Shown: positions 18,694 through 29,109 of the stretch, piece after piece
Position numbering within the stretch: position 1 is the stretch's first letter
How the letters are laid out: every line of letters begins with the position of its first letter
Source: Natrinema gari JCM 14663
GTDB lineage: Archaea > Halobacteriota > Halobacteria > Halobacteriales > Natrialbaceae
Length of the DNA stretch: 47,927 bases
Reading direction: 5' to 3'
NCBI RefSeq assembly: GCF_000337175.1
Contig: NZ_AOIJ01000032.1
Span: 91,425 to 139,351, forward strand
Notes under the pieces: model-generated
The model's input: the letters and a program-made list of their open reading frames with translations, nothing else
Databases searched by the model: none
What the model was told of the DNA's origin: nothing
Position numbers and translations under genes: made by a program

Positions 18694-20031
18694 ATGACTG
18701 CAGTCGGCATCGACGCCGTCGAAATTTGGACCGGGAACCTCAAACTCGACCTTCCCGGCACGTTCGCCCCGGAGAAGGGCGAAGACCCGGAAAAGTACAC
18801 GAAAGGGCTCGGCCTCAACGCCAGTTCCTTCCCCGACAGCTACGAGGACATTGTCACGATGGGGGCCAACGCCGCCCACCGGCTGATGGAGCGCAAAGGC
18901 CTCGAGCCCGACGATATCGGTCGCATCGACGTTGCGACCGAGAGCGCGTTCGATAACTCGAAGCCGGTTTCGACGTACGTCGCTGGCTGTCTCGAGCAGG
19001 TCTACGAGGGTGACTTCCACCACGCGAACAAAGGCGAGCGGAAGTTCGCCTGCATCGCGGGGACCCAGAGTTTGGACGACGCGTACAACTGGATCCGTGC
19101 GGGCCGGAATCGCGGCCGCTCGGCGCTGGTCATCGCGACCGACACGGCGCTGTACGCCCGCGGCGACGACGGCGAGGCGACGCAAGGAGCCGGAGCCGTC
19201 GCGATGCTCATCAGCGAGGACCCGAACCTGGTCGAACTCTCCGCCGAACAGGGCTACGGCTCGGCCGACGAGACCGACTTCCTCAAGCCCAACCAGCAGT
19301 TCCCGTCGGTCGACGGCAAACGCTCCGTGCAGGTCTACCTCGCGCGGATGCGCGAAGCCCTCGAGGACTTCGAGAGCGTCGCGGGCGCGGTCCACGAGGA
19401 GGACTTCGTCTACGCACCGTTCCACACGCCGTTCCCGGGCATGGTCCGGAAAGCCGCCCTGCTCGCGTTCCGCCACGTGACGCGGGACACCGAAGTCGAG
19501 GACGAACTCGCCGACGAAATCGGTCGCCAGCCTCGCCCCGAGGCGTTCGACTCCGACGACGACTACCGCGACGCCCTCCGGGAGTACATGGATCTCCTCA
19601 AGGGCACCGACCGCTACGCCGAGTGGTACGACACGACGATCGCTCCCACGCTGACGATCTCCCGCGAGGTCGGCAACTGGTACACCGGATCCGTCCACGT
19701 CGCCCGCGCGAGCGCGCTCAAACACGCTCTCGAGAACGACCGCGACCTGGCCGGCAAGAAACTCCTCGTCGGCTCCTACGGCAGCGGTGCACAGGCGGAG
19801 ATCCACGCCGAGACGATTCGGGAGGGCTGGGCCGAGGAGATCGACGCCCTGAACGTCGACGCCCAACTCGCCGAGCGCTACGAGATGGAGTGGGACGACT
19901 ACGAGGAGATCCACGACGCCCACAACCACGAGATGGACGTCGACATCGAGGAGTTCACGACGCCCAGCGAGGAGTTCGTCTTTGACGGCTGGGGCCGCAT
20001 GGGCGAGCGGAAGTATCGGTACGTGGACTAG
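18694..20031 (+). CDS. hmgB: Hydroxymethylglutaryl-CoA synthase
   Basis: 445 aa, normal for haloarchaeal HMGS. It condenses acetyl-CoA with acetoacetyl-CoA to HMG-CoA, an early step of the mevalonate route to archaeal isoprenoid lipids. It has the thiolase fold with E83 (VATESAFDNSK), catalytic C120 (FACIAGTQSL), the VYAPFHTPFPGMVRKA histidine loop and the late TISREVGNWYTGSV and GSYGSGAQAE segments. It stands alone with its own promoter. Confidence 0.95.
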   Translation: MTAVGIDAVEIWTGNLKLDLPGTFAPEKGEDPEKYTKGLGLNASSFPDSYEDIVTMGANAAHRLMERKGLEPDDIGRIDVATESAFDNSKPVSTYVAGCLEQVYEGDFHHANKGERKFACIAGTQSLDDAYNWIRAGRNRGRSALVIATDTALYARGDDGEATQGAGAVAMLISEDPNLVELSAEQGYGSADETDFLKPNQQFPSVDGKRSVQVYLARMREALEDFESVAGAVHEEDFVYAPFHTPFPGMVRKAALLAFRHVTRDTEVEDELADEIGRQPRPEAFDSDDDYRDALREYMDLLKGTDRYAEWYDTTIAPTLTISREVGNWYTGSVHVARASALKHALENDRDLAGKKLLVGSYGSGAQAEIHAETIREGWAEEIDALNVDAQLAERYEMEWDDYEEIHDAHNHEMDVDIEEFTTPSEEFVFDGWGRMGERKYRYVD

Positions 20032-20082
20032 TTGGGGGTATCGGTCCGTCTCCGACAGACGCAAGGACCGCCGGAACGGCGG

Positions 20083-20874
20083 TTAGTTCTCCCCGGGATC
20101 GACCCAGCGGTCTTGGCCGCAATCCGACGCCAACTGCAGGTCCCAGCGCCGTTCGCCGGGGCGATCGAAGCTTTCGTTACAGAAGTTCGTCGTTTTCTCC
20201 GGGCCGTTCATGCCGAGGGGCGTCACGAAATGATACGATTGGGACCAGGCTGAATCGTTCGTTTTCGTGACTTCGCCCGTCGTGTGCCCGCTGTGGGGGA
20301 AATCGTAGTCCCGTTTGCGTTTTTCGTCGGCCTCCGGATCGAACTCGAGCATCTGGTGTCCGATCTCGTGCATGATCGTCTGCATATCACCATGCCCGCG
20401 TCCCGTATTGTACCGCTGATAGGTATCGGGAGCCTCGTCGACGTGTTTCGCCTCGGCGACGATATAGGTCTCGCCATTATCATCGGCAGTGACGCCGCCG
20501 CCGCTTTCGTTCGTCAACAGGATGTGACAGTCGTCCGCTTGCATGTACGATGGGCTCTCACATTGAACCCAGTCACGGAACCAGCCGTTCATCCAGGTGT
20601 ACGCTCTCTGCTCTCCGCAGACCGTGTCATAATGTTTTCGCCTTCTGACACAATCGTCGTCGGAGTTCGTCTCCAGACACTCGCTTACATAGTTCTCGAT
20701 CGGCGGATCAGGTAAATCGCTGGCAGCAGGTGCGTACACTTTCACGGACGCAGTGTGAGGGGACGAATCGAACGCATGTTCAATATAGTCTTTCACTTTA
20801 CCGAGGAACTTCCCAGTCCCCTTCGCCTCGTAAAGCGACCGCGACATCGTGACGGTGAATTCGTACTCGCTCAT
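20083..20874 (-). CDS. Putative zinc metalloprotease domain, separated from a Tat-signal ORF by one TAG
   Basis: 263 aa. It has an HEIGH zinc site (H169-H173) in MHEIGHQMLEF, with a later DFPHSGHTTG that may supply a third ligand. Six or more cysteines (ECLETNSDDDC, TVCGEQ, QCESP, DDCH, NFCNES, SDCGQ) suggest disulfides and therefore an extracytoplasmic location. Yet this ORF has no signal peptide: it begins MSEYEFTVTMSRSLYEAKG. Its ATG immediately follows, in the same frame, the TAG stop of the upstream Tat-signal ORF. It looks like the catalytic half of one secreted protein. Family not recognised beyond the HExxH motif. Confidence 0.7.
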   Translation of the reverse strand: MSEYEFTVTMSRSLYEAKGTGKFLGKVKDYIEHAFDSSPHTASVKVYAPAASDLPDPPIENYVSECLETNSDDDCVRRRKHYDTVCGEQRAYTWMNGWFRDWVQCESPSYMQADDCHILLTNESGGGVTADDNGETYIVAEAKHVDEAPDTYQRYNTGRGHGDMQTIMHEIGHQMLEFDPEADEKRKRDYDFPHSGHTTGEVTKTNDSAWSQSYHFVTPLGMNGPEKTTNFCNESFDRPGERRWDLQLASDCGQDRWVDPGEN

Positions 20875-21315
20875 CTAGATCACCCGTTTCGAGACTTTGA
20901 GTTCATCGTTTGGCGAAACGTCAACGTGGTACCCTGCCGCGGCCGAGAACCCGTCGCCGAAGACGGTCAGCCGCCTCTCGATCTGCTGGTCGCCGTACGT
21001 TGCGACTATCTTGTAGTCTCCGGAGTCGTCGATGCCGATATCCGCGATCGTCGCGAGCTGTTCGTCCTGTGTTTCGGTCGTGTAGGTGAAAACCTCCGTC
21101 CCCGACCCTTCGTCGGTCACGGTGACGCTTACGTGTTCGTTCGGATCGGGACTATCTCGGACGTGGAGATCCGGCGTTTGCATCTCCTCATCCGATCGGT
21201 TGTCGTGACCCTCACGGGTCGTCGCTTCCGTTGCGCTTGCGACGCCCGTCAGTCCACTCGCCGCCGCCGTTCCGGCGCTCGCTTTCAGCACCTTTCTTCG
21301 AGTGTGCTTTGGCAT
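20875..21315 (-). CDS. Tat-signal protein with beta-sandwich-like domain, N-terminal half of a secreted metalloprotease
   Basis: 146 aa. The N-terminus HTRRKVLKASAG plus a hydrophobic stretch ending GVASA is a twin-arginine signal. The rest (about 50-146) looks like a small beta-sandwich, from VSVTVTDEGSGTEVFTYTT through DSGDYKIVATYGDQQIERRL. It ends in TAG at 20875-20877, and the next codon is the ATG of the metalloprotease in the same frame. A leaderless promoter (TATA 21336-21346) precedes the ATG. Either the two are a split pair or one gene with a nonsense codon or readthrough. Confidence 0.75.
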   Translation of the reverse strand: MPKHTRRKVLKASAGTAAASGLTGVASATEATTREGHDNRSDEEMQTPDLHVRDSPDPNEHVSVTVTDEGSGTEVFTYTTETQDEQLATIADIGIDDSGDYKIVATYGDQQIERRLTVFGDGFSAAAGYHVDVSPNDELKVSKRVI

Positions 21316-21335
21316 GCATGTATGATGTTAAACCC

Positions 21336-21346
21336 ATTAATTATAA
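21336..21346 (-). promoter_or_regulatory. Putative TATA element of the Tat-signal/metalloprotease unit
   Basis: TTATAATTAAT on the minus strand is centred 26 nt before the ATG at 21315, suggesting a leaderless transcript. Confidence 0.5.
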
Positions 21347-21599
21347 GGTTTTTCTAGGGTATATTATAATTGGAGAGAGTGGGAGTGAGATTACCGATAT
21401 ACTGTAGAATACCACGTCGGTGTAGTATCCGTTTTCCCCCTCACACAGTCATTTGAGCGGAGCGAGCCTCGAGTTACGCCACCCGATGCGTGACGGACCG
21501 GGATCGGAAGCGAGGACAGCCAGGGACCGTCCGACCCCGACGGCACGTCGGAGTCGGTCGTCTCAGCACTTAATGTCCGTCGCGGTCGCACGTCCCTGT

Positions 21600-22775
21600 A
21601 TGGTTGACCGTGCCAGTCCCTCGGACTGGGTCGTGGAACAACCCGTTCTGACCACGCTCGCGTTGATCAGCGTCGCGCTCGGATTCCTCGTCGTGCTCCC
21701 CTACTTGCAGTACGTCCTCTTCGGGATCGTCCTCGCGTACATCCTACTCCCCCTTCAGCGGCGACTCGAGGAGTACCTGCGGCCGACGGTCGCCGCGTCG
21801 ATCACGATCATCGTCGCGGTTCTCGTCATTGTGCTGCCGCTCGTCTACATCCTCACCGTCGCACTCAGGCAGACGTCACAGCTCGTGACCGCCGTCCGGA
21901 ACGGGGGCGTCGACCTCGAGATGGTCGAGCGGACGCTCGCCGAGCGCGGGTATTCGGTGAATCTTACCGGGCTGTACGAATCGTACCAGGACGCGATCAC
22001 GAGCGGCGTGCAGGGATTGGCGACCGGGGTCCTCGATATCGTCGGCGGGTTGCCCGGCATCGCGATCGGAGTGACGATCACGCTGTTCGTCTGCTTTGCG
22101 CTGTTACGGGACGGGGAACAACTGGTCGAATGGCTGTACCGCGTCGTCCCGATCGACGACGCGATCCAGCGGGAACTGCTCGCGGAACTGGACCACCTCA
22201 TGCAGGCGTCGGTCATCAGTAACGTCCTCGTGGCAGCGATTCAGGCCGTACTGCTCGGGGCCGGACTCGCGGTGCTGGGGATGCCCGCCGTCGTCCTGCT
22301 CACCGTTTTGACCTTCGTGCTCACGCTCCTCCCGCTGGTCGGCTCGTTCGGCGTCTGGCTTCCCGTCTCGATCTATCTGGTCGCGCTCAACCGGCCGGTC
22401 GCCGCGGTCGGGCTCACGCTCTATGGCCTGCTCGTCATGATTTCCGATACGTATCTTCGGCCCGCGCTCATCGGCCGGACGAGCGCGTTCAACTCGACGA
22501 TCGCCGTCGTCGGTATCTTCGGCGGACTCATCACGTTCGGCGCTGTGGGGCTGTTCATCGGTCCCGTCGTCCTCGGCGGCGTGAAGGTCGTCCTCGATAT
22601 CTTCGCTCGAGAACACACTGGCGGTCCCGGTCCCGAACCTGGAGCGGCGGGCGGGACCGGAACATCCGCCGACGCGTCGGACTCCGACGCCCCACCCGTG
22701 ACCAGGGATGCCGAAACAGGGCCGCCACCTGACGGGACTGACGTTGACACCGACGGTGACGATACCGGCACCTGA
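21600..22775 (+). CDS. AI-2E/YdgG-type permease (PF01594)
   Basis: 391 aa from the ATG at 21600. An in-frame ATG at 21573 is also possible, while the frame further upstream is not protein-like. There are about eight membrane helices with a large soluble insert between the third and fourth, and a hydrophilic C-terminal tail rich in Gly, Pro and Asp. The family signature includes [37 protein letters not shown] and [18 protein letters not shown]. Bacterial relatives are reported as AI-2 exporters or Na+/H+ antiporters. The archaeal substrate is not known. Confidence 0.87.
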   Translation: MVDRASPSDWVVEQPVLTTLALISVALGFLVVLPYLQYVLFGIVLAYILLPLQRRLEEYLRPTVAASITIIVAVLVIVLPLVYILTVALRQTSQLVTAVRNGGVDLEMVERTLAERGYSVNLTGLYESYQDAITSGVQGLATGVLDIVGGLPGIAIGVTITLFVCFALLRDGEQLVEWLYRVVPIDDAIQRELLAELDHLMQASVISNVLVAAIQAVLLGAGLAVLGMPAVVLLTVLTFVLTLLPLVGSFGVWLPVSIYLVALNRPVAAVGLTLYGLLVMISDTYLRPALIGRTSAFNSTIAVVGIFGGLITFGAVGLFIGPVVLGGVKVVLDIFAREHTGGPGPEPGAAGGTGTSADASDSDAPPVTRDAETGPPPDGTDVDTDGDDTGT

Positions 22776-22998
22776 GTCGGGTGATCGACGGGCGGCCGAT
22801 CCGAGCCAGCACACCGGGGACGTGGCTGCTATCACTGGGCTGATCGGTTCCAGCCGGCAAGGCACTGCGCGTCGGCACCGAAACGGGTGCGTTCATTACC
22901 CCGTACCCGCTAGGGGCCAGTATCGTGTCTCGAATCGAACGCCGTCACCGACGCTGGTGGGATGCGGACCGATCGCTCGCTCGAGACCACTGTTAAGC

Positions 22999-24336
22999 AT
23001 GCACGGATCACACGCCACGGGGAGCCCCTACGCTCCCTACACGGAGGAGGACCGGACGGCAATGCTCGAGACGGTCGGTGCGGAGGCCGTCGACGAACTC
23101 TTCGACATTCCGGCCGATGTCCAGTTCGACGGCCGGTTCGACATCGATGCGCGAACGGAACGGGAAACGAGACGACTGGTTCGCTCGATTTTGGACCGCA
23201 ACGACGACGTGACGGAACTGCTCGGCCGCGGCCACTACGGCTACTACGTCCCGTCGCTGGTTGACCACCTTGCCGATCGGTCGGAGTTTCTCACGTCGTA
23301 CACGCAGTACCAGCCCGAGATCTCACAGGGGTTCCTACAGGCCCTGTTCGAGTACCAGTCGCTGCTGGTCGAGTTGACCGGCCTCGGGGTCGCGAACTGC
23401 TCGATGTACGACGCCGCGACGGCCCTGGGCGAGGCCGCCACGCTGGCCGACCGCGTCCGCGACACCACGGGCCACCGCGTGCTCGTTCCCGAACTGCTGC
23501 GCGAGGAACGGCGAAGCACGCTCGAGAACTACGTCGCCGGCACCGACCTCGCGGTCGAGACCTACCCCGTAGCGGACGGGACCGTCGACCTCGCAGGCCT
23601 CACCGACCTCGTCGACGACGGCGTCGTCATGATCTACGCCGAGAGCCCGACCGTTCGCGGGACCATCGAGGAGGACCTCGCGGCCATCGGCGACCTCGCG
23701 GCCGACACCGAGGCCCTCTTCGTGCTCGGTTCCGACCCGGTCGCCCTCTCCCTGCTCGAGCGGCCCGTCGACGTCGGTGCGGACGTGGTCGTCGGCGACG
23801 CGAGCGTGCTCGGGCTGCCGACGAGCTACGGGATGGGGCTGGGACTGTTCGCGACGCGGGAAGACTACCTCCGCCAAGTCCCCGGCCGGCTGGTCGGGGC
23901 CAGCGAGGACGCGACAGACCGCCGGGCGTTCACCCTCACCCTGCAGACCCGCGAACAGCACATTCGCCGGGAGCGCGCGACGAGTAACATCTGTACGAAT
24001 CAGGCCTGGGTGGCGCTTCGAACTGCCATGCACGCCGCCGTGCTCGGGCCGAGCGGGCTGGTCGAGCTCGCGGAACGGGACGTTCAGCGGGCACGGGACC
24101 TCGCGGCCCGTCTCGACGATTTTGTCGGCGTCATCGCATCGGTCCACGATCGCCACCACCTCCGGGAGTTCGTCGCCCGCGTCGACCGGCCCGCTCGAGC
24201 CGTCGCGGACGACCTCGAGAAGCGGGGCTTTGCGGTCCACGTCGTCGGCGATCACGAGATTCAGATCTGTATCGCCGGCGTCTGCGACGAGCGGATCGAT
24301 GAGTTCGTTGCGGCGGTCGAGGAGGTGACACGATGA
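22999..24336 (+). CDS. gcvPA: Glycine dehydrogenase (decarboxylating) subunit 1
   Basis: 445 aa from the ATG at 22999, where [19 protein letters not shown] matches the family start. This is the N-terminal-half subunit of the two-subunit P protein, which decarboxylates glycine with pyridoxal phosphate and passes the aminomethyl group to GcvH. Motifs include [35 protein letters not shown] and [18 protein letters not shown]. The stop overlaps the start of gcvPB by 4 bases (ATGA). Confidence 0.96.
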   Translation: MHGSHATGSPYAPYTEEDRTAMLETVGAEAVDELFDIPADVQFDGRFDIDARTERETRRLVRSILDRNDDVTELLGRGHYGYYVPSLVDHLADRSEFLTSYTQYQPEISQGFLQALFEYQSLLVELTGLGVANCSMYDAATALGEAATLADRVRDTTGHRVLVPELLREERRSTLENYVAGTDLAVETYPVADGTVDLAGLTDLVDDGVVMIYAESPTVRGTIEEDLAAIGDLAADTEALFVLGSDPVALSLLERPVDVGADVVVGDASVLGLPTSYGMGLGLFATREDYLRQVPGRLVGASEDATDRRAFTLTLQTREQHIRRERATSNICTNQAWVALRTAMHAAVLGPSGLVELAERDVQRARDLAARLDDFVGVIASVHDRHHLREFVARVDRPARAVADDLEKRGFAVHVVGDHEIQICIAGVCDERIDEFVAAVEEVTR

Positions 24337-25844
24337 GCGGCGACCGACCCGATGTCTCCGACGACGGTGACGCCCCACAGTCGCGGTACGATCAGGCCCG
24401 ATACGTCGAGAACGGCGAGTACGAACCGCTGCTCTCGGAGAAAGATCGGACGCGCGTCAAGATCGGCGGCGATGATGCCGATACCGACGGCTCGCCGCTT
24501 CCCGACGACCTCACCCGCGACTCCCTCGAACTCCCCGAACTCTCCGAACCGGAACTGGCCCGCCACTACACGCGCCTCTCCCAGATGATCTACGGGATCG
24601 ACAGCGGCCCCTACCCGCTGGGCTCGTGTACGATGAAGTACAACCCCAAGTTCACCGAAGACGTGGCCACGTTGCCGGCGGCGGCCGTCCACCCCGACCG
24701 TACTGAGGCGTCCGTCCAGGGCACCCTTGAACTCCTCTATCGACTGCAGGACTATCTCGGCAGAATCGGCGGGATGGACGCCGTGACGCTCCAGCCGCCC
24801 GCGGGCGCGGCGGGCGAGTTCGTCGGCATTCGCGTCGCCGCGGCCTACCACGAGCACAACGACGAGGGCCACCGAGACGAGGTCATCGTCCCCGAGAGCG
24901 CCCACGGTACCAACTTCGCCAGCGCCGCCCTGGGCGGCTACGACGTCGTGTCGTTGCCCAGCGACGACGATGGCCGGGTCGATCTCGAGGCGCTCGAGGC
25001 CGCCCTCTCCGAGGACACCGCGGCGCTCATGCTGACCAACCCGAACACGCTCGGACTGTTCGAGCGTGATATCACGACGATCGCCGACATGGTCCACGAG
25101 GCGGGCGGACTGCTCTACTACGACGGCGCGAACCTCAACGCCTTGCTCGGCCGCGCCCGACCGGGCGACATGGGGTTCGACGTGATGCACTACAACGTCC
25201 ACAAGACGTTCGCGACGCCCCACGGGGGCGGCGGGCCGGGTGCGGGTCCCGTCGGCGTCGTCTCCGACCTCGCGCCGTTCCTGCCCGCGCCCCGCGTCCG
25301 CGAGCGCGCCGCGGAATCGACGGCCGAGGACCCGGTCTACGAGCGCTTCGACCCCGAGCACACCATCGGCAAGGTTCACGGGTTCGACGGCAATTGGCTC
25401 GTGTTGCTCAAGGCCTTCGCCTACATCGCCCGCCTCGGTGACGAGGGGCTCGCGGACGCGAGCGCGTCGGCAGTGCTCAACGCGAACTACCTCGCCGAGC
25501 GGATCGAGTACGACGTCCCCTACGGCCCGTTCCACCACGAGTTCGTCGCCAGCGCCGGCGAACAGGACGCCGCCGACGTGGCCAAACGGATGCTCGACTA
25601 CGGCGTCCACCCGCCGACGACGAAGTGGCCCGAGATCGTCCCCGAGGCGCTGATGACCGAACCGACCGAAGTCGAGAGCAAGGACACGCTCGATCGCCTC
25701 GCCGCCGCGTTCAACGCCGTCGCCGGCGAGGACGACGACGCCCTCGAGACCGCGCCGGAACGGACCACCGCCCGCCGGATCGACCAGACGACCGCCGCAC
25801 GGACCCCGCGGCTGGCGTGGCAGGCGCTCGAGGACGACGCCTGA
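24333..25844 (+). CDS. gcvPB: Glycine dehydrogenase (decarboxylating) subunit 2
   Basis: 503 aa, the pyridoxal-phosphate-carrying subunit of the P protein. The Schiff-base lysine is K291 in [19 protein letters not shown]. Other motifs are [26 protein letters not shown] and [13 protein letters not shown]. It is translationally coupled to gcvPA. With gcvT and gcvH (6.4-7.9 kb) the window encodes all glycine-cleavage parts except the lipoamide dehydrogenase L protein, which is shared with other complexes and encoded elsewhere. Confidence 0.96.
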   Translation: MSGDRPDVSDDGDAPQSRYDQARYVENGEYEPLLSEKDRTRVKIGGDDADTDGSPLPDDLTRDSLELPELSEPELARHYTRLSQMIYGIDSGPYPLGSCTMKYNPKFTEDVATLPAAAVHPDRTEASVQGTLELLYRLQDYLGRIGGMDAVTLQPPAGAAGEFVGIRVAAAYHEHNDEGHRDEVIVPESAHGTNFASAALGGYDVVSLPSDDDGRVDLEALEAALSEDTAALMLTNPNTLGLFERDITTIADMVHEAGGLLYYDGANLNALLGRARPGDMGFDVMHYNVHKTFATPHGGGGPGAGPVGVVSDLAPFLPAPRVRERAAESTAEDPVYERFDPEHTIGKVHGFDGNWLVLLKAFAYIARLGDEGLADASASAVLNANYLAERIEYDVPYGPFHHEFVASAGEQDAADVAKRMLDYGVHPPTTKWPEIVPEALMTEPTEVESKDTLDRLAAAFNAVAGEDDDALETAPERTTARRIDQTTAARTPRLAWQALEDDA

Positions 25845-26020
25845 TCGCGGAAGCGGCCACGCTCACCGCCATCCCCTGCCGTCGGACCGCTCGAGAGCGA
25901 CACCCCGGGCGGCCCGTACTCGGAACACGTTACGCGTGAGTGGGATTCGAGCCCTCGGGAGCGATGCGCCGAAACACATGTAAACTGGTATCAGTTTCGA
26001 TCGTGTTACTCAGCACAAAT

Positions 26021-26028
26021 CTTTTTAC
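26021..26028 (+). promoter_or_regulatory. Putative TATA element of second aldehyde dehydrogenase
   Basis: CTTTTTAC is centred about 28 nt before the ATG at 26053, the spacing of a leaderless transcript. It supports that start. Confidence 0.45.
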
Positions 26029-26052
26029 GCTGCCCCGGTGTTTCCATCGACA

Positions 26053-27567
26053 ATGTCTAGCCAATCAGACTCGGTCGACGACAGCCGAAGTGATGTCCTC
26101 CAGCGCCACCAGGAGACAGCCGATGCCGTCGTTCCCGAACGGACGGCCCTGTATATCGGCGGCGAATTCACGGAGCCAGCCGATGGCAAAACGTTCGCAA
26201 CGACCGATCCGACGACGAATCAGGAACTCGCGTCGGTCGCCCGCGGCCGATCGGCGGACGTAGACCGTGCAGTCGAGGCCGCGTGGGACGGGTTCGAAAC
26301 TGAGTGGTCGGGATACGACGCCGGGGACCGCCAGCGCGTACTGCTGGCGATCGCCGACGCGATCGAGGCACACGCCGACGAACTCGCCCAGTTAGAGACG
26401 CTCGATAACGGGAAACCGATCACGGAGGCGACGATCGACGTCCACTCCGCCGCGGAACAGTTCCGATACTTCGCGGGCATCGTCCGCGAGAACGGCGGCG
26501 AGACGATGACCGACGGCTCGAGGCACGGCCAGGTCATCGCGGAACCGTACGGCGTCGTCGGACAAGTCATCCCGTGGAACTTCCCGCTGTTGATGGCCTC
26601 GTGGAAGCTCGCACCGGCACTCGCTGCCGGTAACTGTTCGGTGTTGAAACCGGCCGAACAGACGCCGCTTTCCGCGCTGCGGCTCGCCGAATTGATCGAC
26701 GACATCGTCCCGGACGGCGTCGTCAACGTCGTGACCGGGTTCGGTGAGGAAGCGGGCGAACCGCTGACCCGCCATTCCGACGTTCGGAAGGTCGCGTTCA
26801 CCGGCTCGACGGCCGTCGGCAAACAGGTCATGAAAAACGCCGCCGAAAACGTCACCGACGTGACGCTCGAACTCGGCGGCAAAAGCCCCGTCGTCGTCTT
26901 CCCCGATGTCGATGTCTCGACGGCCGTCCAACTGGTCACCGCCGCGATCTTCTACAACACCGGCGAGTGTTGCGAGGCCGGCTCGCGGCTGTTCATTCAC
27001 GACGACGTTGCCGACGATGTCCTCGAGGGCCTCGTCCAGGCGATCGACGACATGGAAATCGGGGACCCGTTGCGCGACGAGACGGATCTCGGCCCGAAGG
27101 TGTCTCGCGAACAAGTCGATCGAACCATCGACTACCTCGACGCGGCGCGGGACGCCGGCGGGGAGTTCCTCGCCGGCGGCGATCGCCCCGACGACGAGGT
27201 CCTATCCGAGGGCTGTTACGTCGAACCGACCCTCATCGAGGGACTCGATCACGATCACGCCGCGGTCCAAGAGGAGATTTTCGGCCCGGTTCTCGAGGTG
27301 TTCCGCTGGGACGACTACGAGACGATGATCGAGTTGGCAAACGACGTCGACTACGGGCTCGCCGGCGGCGTGATCACGGACGATCTCGCGCAAGCGAATG
27401 ACGCGGCACGGGATATCGAAGCGGGGTACATCTGGGTTAACAGCTATCACGACCTTGTGCCCGGCCTCCCGTTCGGCGGCTACAAACAGTCCGGAATCGG
27501 CCGCGAGCTCAGTGCCGAGACGCTCGACCACTATCAGCAGACGAAAACGATCAATCTCTCTCTGTAA
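26053..27567 (+). CDS. Aldehyde dehydrogenase (betaine-aldehyde/ALDH1-like)
   Basis: 504 aa from the ATG at 26053. It oxidises an aldehyde with NAD(P)+. Motifs are PWNFPLLMASWKLAPALAAGN, FTGSTAVGKQVM, LELGGKSP with general base E273, and YNTGECCEAGSR with C307 aligning to the catalytic cysteine (second of the CC pair). The C-terminal GGYKQSGIGRELSAETLDHY is standard. The sequence type resembles betaine aldehyde dehydrogenases and retinal/ALDH1 enzymes. The usual Gln before the Cys pair is Glu here, a modest variation. Substrate not decidable. Confidence 0.92.
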   Translation: MSSQSDSVDDSRSDVLQRHQETADAVVPERTALYIGGEFTEPADGKTFATTDPTTNQELASVARGRSADVDRAVEAAWDGFETEWSGYDAGDRQRVLLAIADAIEAHADELAQLETLDNGKPITEATIDVHSAAEQFRYFAGIVRENGGETMTDGSRHGQVIAEPYGVVGQVIPWNFPLLMASWKLAPALAAGNCSVLKPAEQTPLSALRLAELIDDIVPDGVVNVVTGFGEEAGEPLTRHSDVRKVAFTGSTAVGKQVMKNAAENVTDVTLELGGKSPVVVFPDVDVSTAVQLVTAAIFYNTGECCEAGSRLFIHDDVADDVLEGLVQAIDDMEIGDPLRDETDLGPKVSREQVDRTIDYLDAARDAGGEFLAGGDRPDDEVLSEGCYVEPTLIEGLDHDHAAVQEEIFGPVLEVFRWDDYETMIELANDVDYGLAGGVITDDLAQANDAARDIEAGYIWVNSYHDLVPGLPFGGYKQSGIGRELSAETLDHYQQTKTINLSL

Positions 27568-27628
27568 CTAAGCGCGCGTCGTCTCCATCCCGTGAGTCCG
27601 AACGCGTCGAATCGCCGCCCCCGACGCG

Positions 27629-27805
27629 TTACGCCGTACTCGAGTCGACGGCGGTGCCGTTGTCGCCGATGCGGACGAACCCGTAGTCGCAGTCCGGACA
27701 GTGCCACTTGACCTTCTCGCCGAGGTGCAGCGTCGTACTGGCGGCGCGATAGAACGTCTTTTCGCCCCCGCAGTTCGGACACTCGTGCTCGAGTTCCAAA
27801 GCCAT
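27629..27805 (-). CDS. Small zinc-ribbon protein
   Basis: 58 aa from the ATG at 27805. The longer open frame upstream is only the antisense of the next gene. Two cysteine pairs, CPNCGG (near residue 9) and CPDCDYG (near residue 36), form a classic zinc ribbon. Typical of haloarchaeal small zinc-finger proteins. Function unknown. It is divergent from the cobalamin adenosyltransferase. Confidence 0.85.
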   Translation of the reverse strand: MALELEHECPNCGGEKTFYRAASTTLHLGEKVKWHCPDCDYGFVRIGDNGTAVDSSTA

Positions 27806-27937
27806 AGCCGAGGGTAGCGAGCGAAGCGAGTTTAACGTACTGGTTCCGACGGCGACGAGCGGGCGGTCGGGACGACTGCCCGTCACAGCACCGCAGGTGA
27901 CAGGGAAGTTAAGTGGAGTCCGGCCGTCGATCCAGCT

Positions 27938-28471
27938 ATGTCGATTTACACCGGCCGCGGCGACGACGGGGAGACCGACCTCCGGGACATGACTCGTGTC
28001 TCGAAGGCGAGCGCCCGCATCGAAGCCTACGGGACCGTCGACGAACTCAACGCCCTGCTCGGGACGGTTCGTCCGACCGCTCACGATGACATCAACGACC
28101 GACTGTCCGCGATCCAAAACCACCTCCACGTCGTGCAGGCGGATTTCGCGAACCCCGACCCCGACGAGGACGACCCCGCAATCCGCCCCGCCCACGTCGA
28201 AACCGTCGAGGACTGGATCGACGCGTACGACGAGGAACTCGAGCCGCTGACCGCCTTTATTCTGCCGACCGGCAGCGAACACGGCGCGGCGCTACACCAC
28301 GCCCGTACCGTCTGTCGGCGCGCCGAACGCCGTGCGGTCGCGCTCGCAGCCGAGGAGCGGATCAACGAGGACGCGGTCCAGTACCTCAATCGGCTCTCGG
28401 ACGGTCTGTTCACTTTCGCCCGCGTCGTCAACGCTCGCGACGGGGAGCCGGAGGAAGCTCCCGAGTACTAG
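27938..28471 (+). CDS. Cob(I)yrinic acid a,c-diamide adenosyltransferase (PduO type)
   Basis: 177 aa. It attaches the adenosyl group from ATP to cobalt(I) of a corrinoid, giving adenosylcobalamin. PduO-type features are the N-terminal YTGRGDDGETDL phosphate loop, ARIEAYGTVDELNALLG, the ARTVCRRAERRAVAL arginine segment and the late LNRLSDGLFTFARVVN. Halophilic acidic insertions are short. The gene stands alone. Confidence 0.93.
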   Translation: MSIYTGRGDDGETDLRDMTRVSKASARIEAYGTVDELNALLGTVRPTAHDDINDRLSAIQNHLHVVQADFANPDPDEDDPAIRPAHVETVEDWIDAYDEELEPLTAFILPTGSEHGAALHHARTVCRRAERRAVALAAEERINEDAVQYLNRLSDGLFTFARVVNARDGEPEEAPEY

Positions 28472-28692
28472 CGCGACGGCTGCCGATTTCGACTGTGGAT
28501 TCGCGGGCCCGTCCTCGAGCACTGCAGGACAGGCCCGCCGCGATCGTGCTCGATGGGTCGGCGACCGACCGGCCAACCGAGACCGGAAACCGGGAGTGTG
28601 CGACTCGAGACGGCACAGCGCGTAGCGCACGCACGCTCCGCTAGTCTATCGCGTGTCGGTTCCGGGGGCTCGACGTGTGCGATCCGCTCTCG

Positions 28693-29109
28693 TTACAGCC
28701 CGATATTCAACGCGTAGCCCCAGGGCTCACCGGCGAGGACGAACACGAGCAGAGCGGTGCCCAGCAGTTCGACGTTCTTCATGAAGTGGATCAGTTCGTC
28801 TTGTTGCTGGTCCTCGGGGACCGCCCAGAAGTCATGCATGAACGGGGTCACGAAGACGAAAAACACCGCGAGCATCCCCGCAGCGACGACGGGGTAGATG
28901 CCGAGTACGATCCCAAGGCCTCCGAGAACGAGCATCACGCCCGACGCGACCACGCCGAACCTTGCCGCGGGAACGCCCTTTGCCTCCGCGTAGCCGGCCA
29001 TCGTATCCGTCGCCATGAAGTGATTCAGACCCTGGTAGACCAGCAGGCCACCGAAGAGCAGTCGGCCAACGAGCAGGACTCCCGCACCGAGACCGCTCTC
29101 GAACGCCAT
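28693..29109 (-). CDS. DoxX family membrane protein
   Basis: 138 aa with four membrane helices. It starts VGRLLFGGLLVYQGLNHF, the usual first helix of DoxX proteins, followed by YAEAKGVPAARFGVVASGV and a short loop FMHDFWAVPED. DoxX-like proteins are small quinone/thiosulfate or redox-linked membrane subunits, and the role here is unknown. Its ATG shares a base with the stop codon of a 30-codon upstream ORF (29109-29201), so it may be translated by coupling. Confidence 0.88.
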   Translation of the reverse strand: MAFESGLGAGVLLVGRLLFGGLLVYQGLNHFMATDTMAGYAEAKGVPAARFGVVASGVMLVLGGLGIVLGIYPVVAAGMLAVFFVFVTPFMHDFWAVPEDQQQDELIHFMKNVELLGTALLVFVLAGEPWGYALNIGL

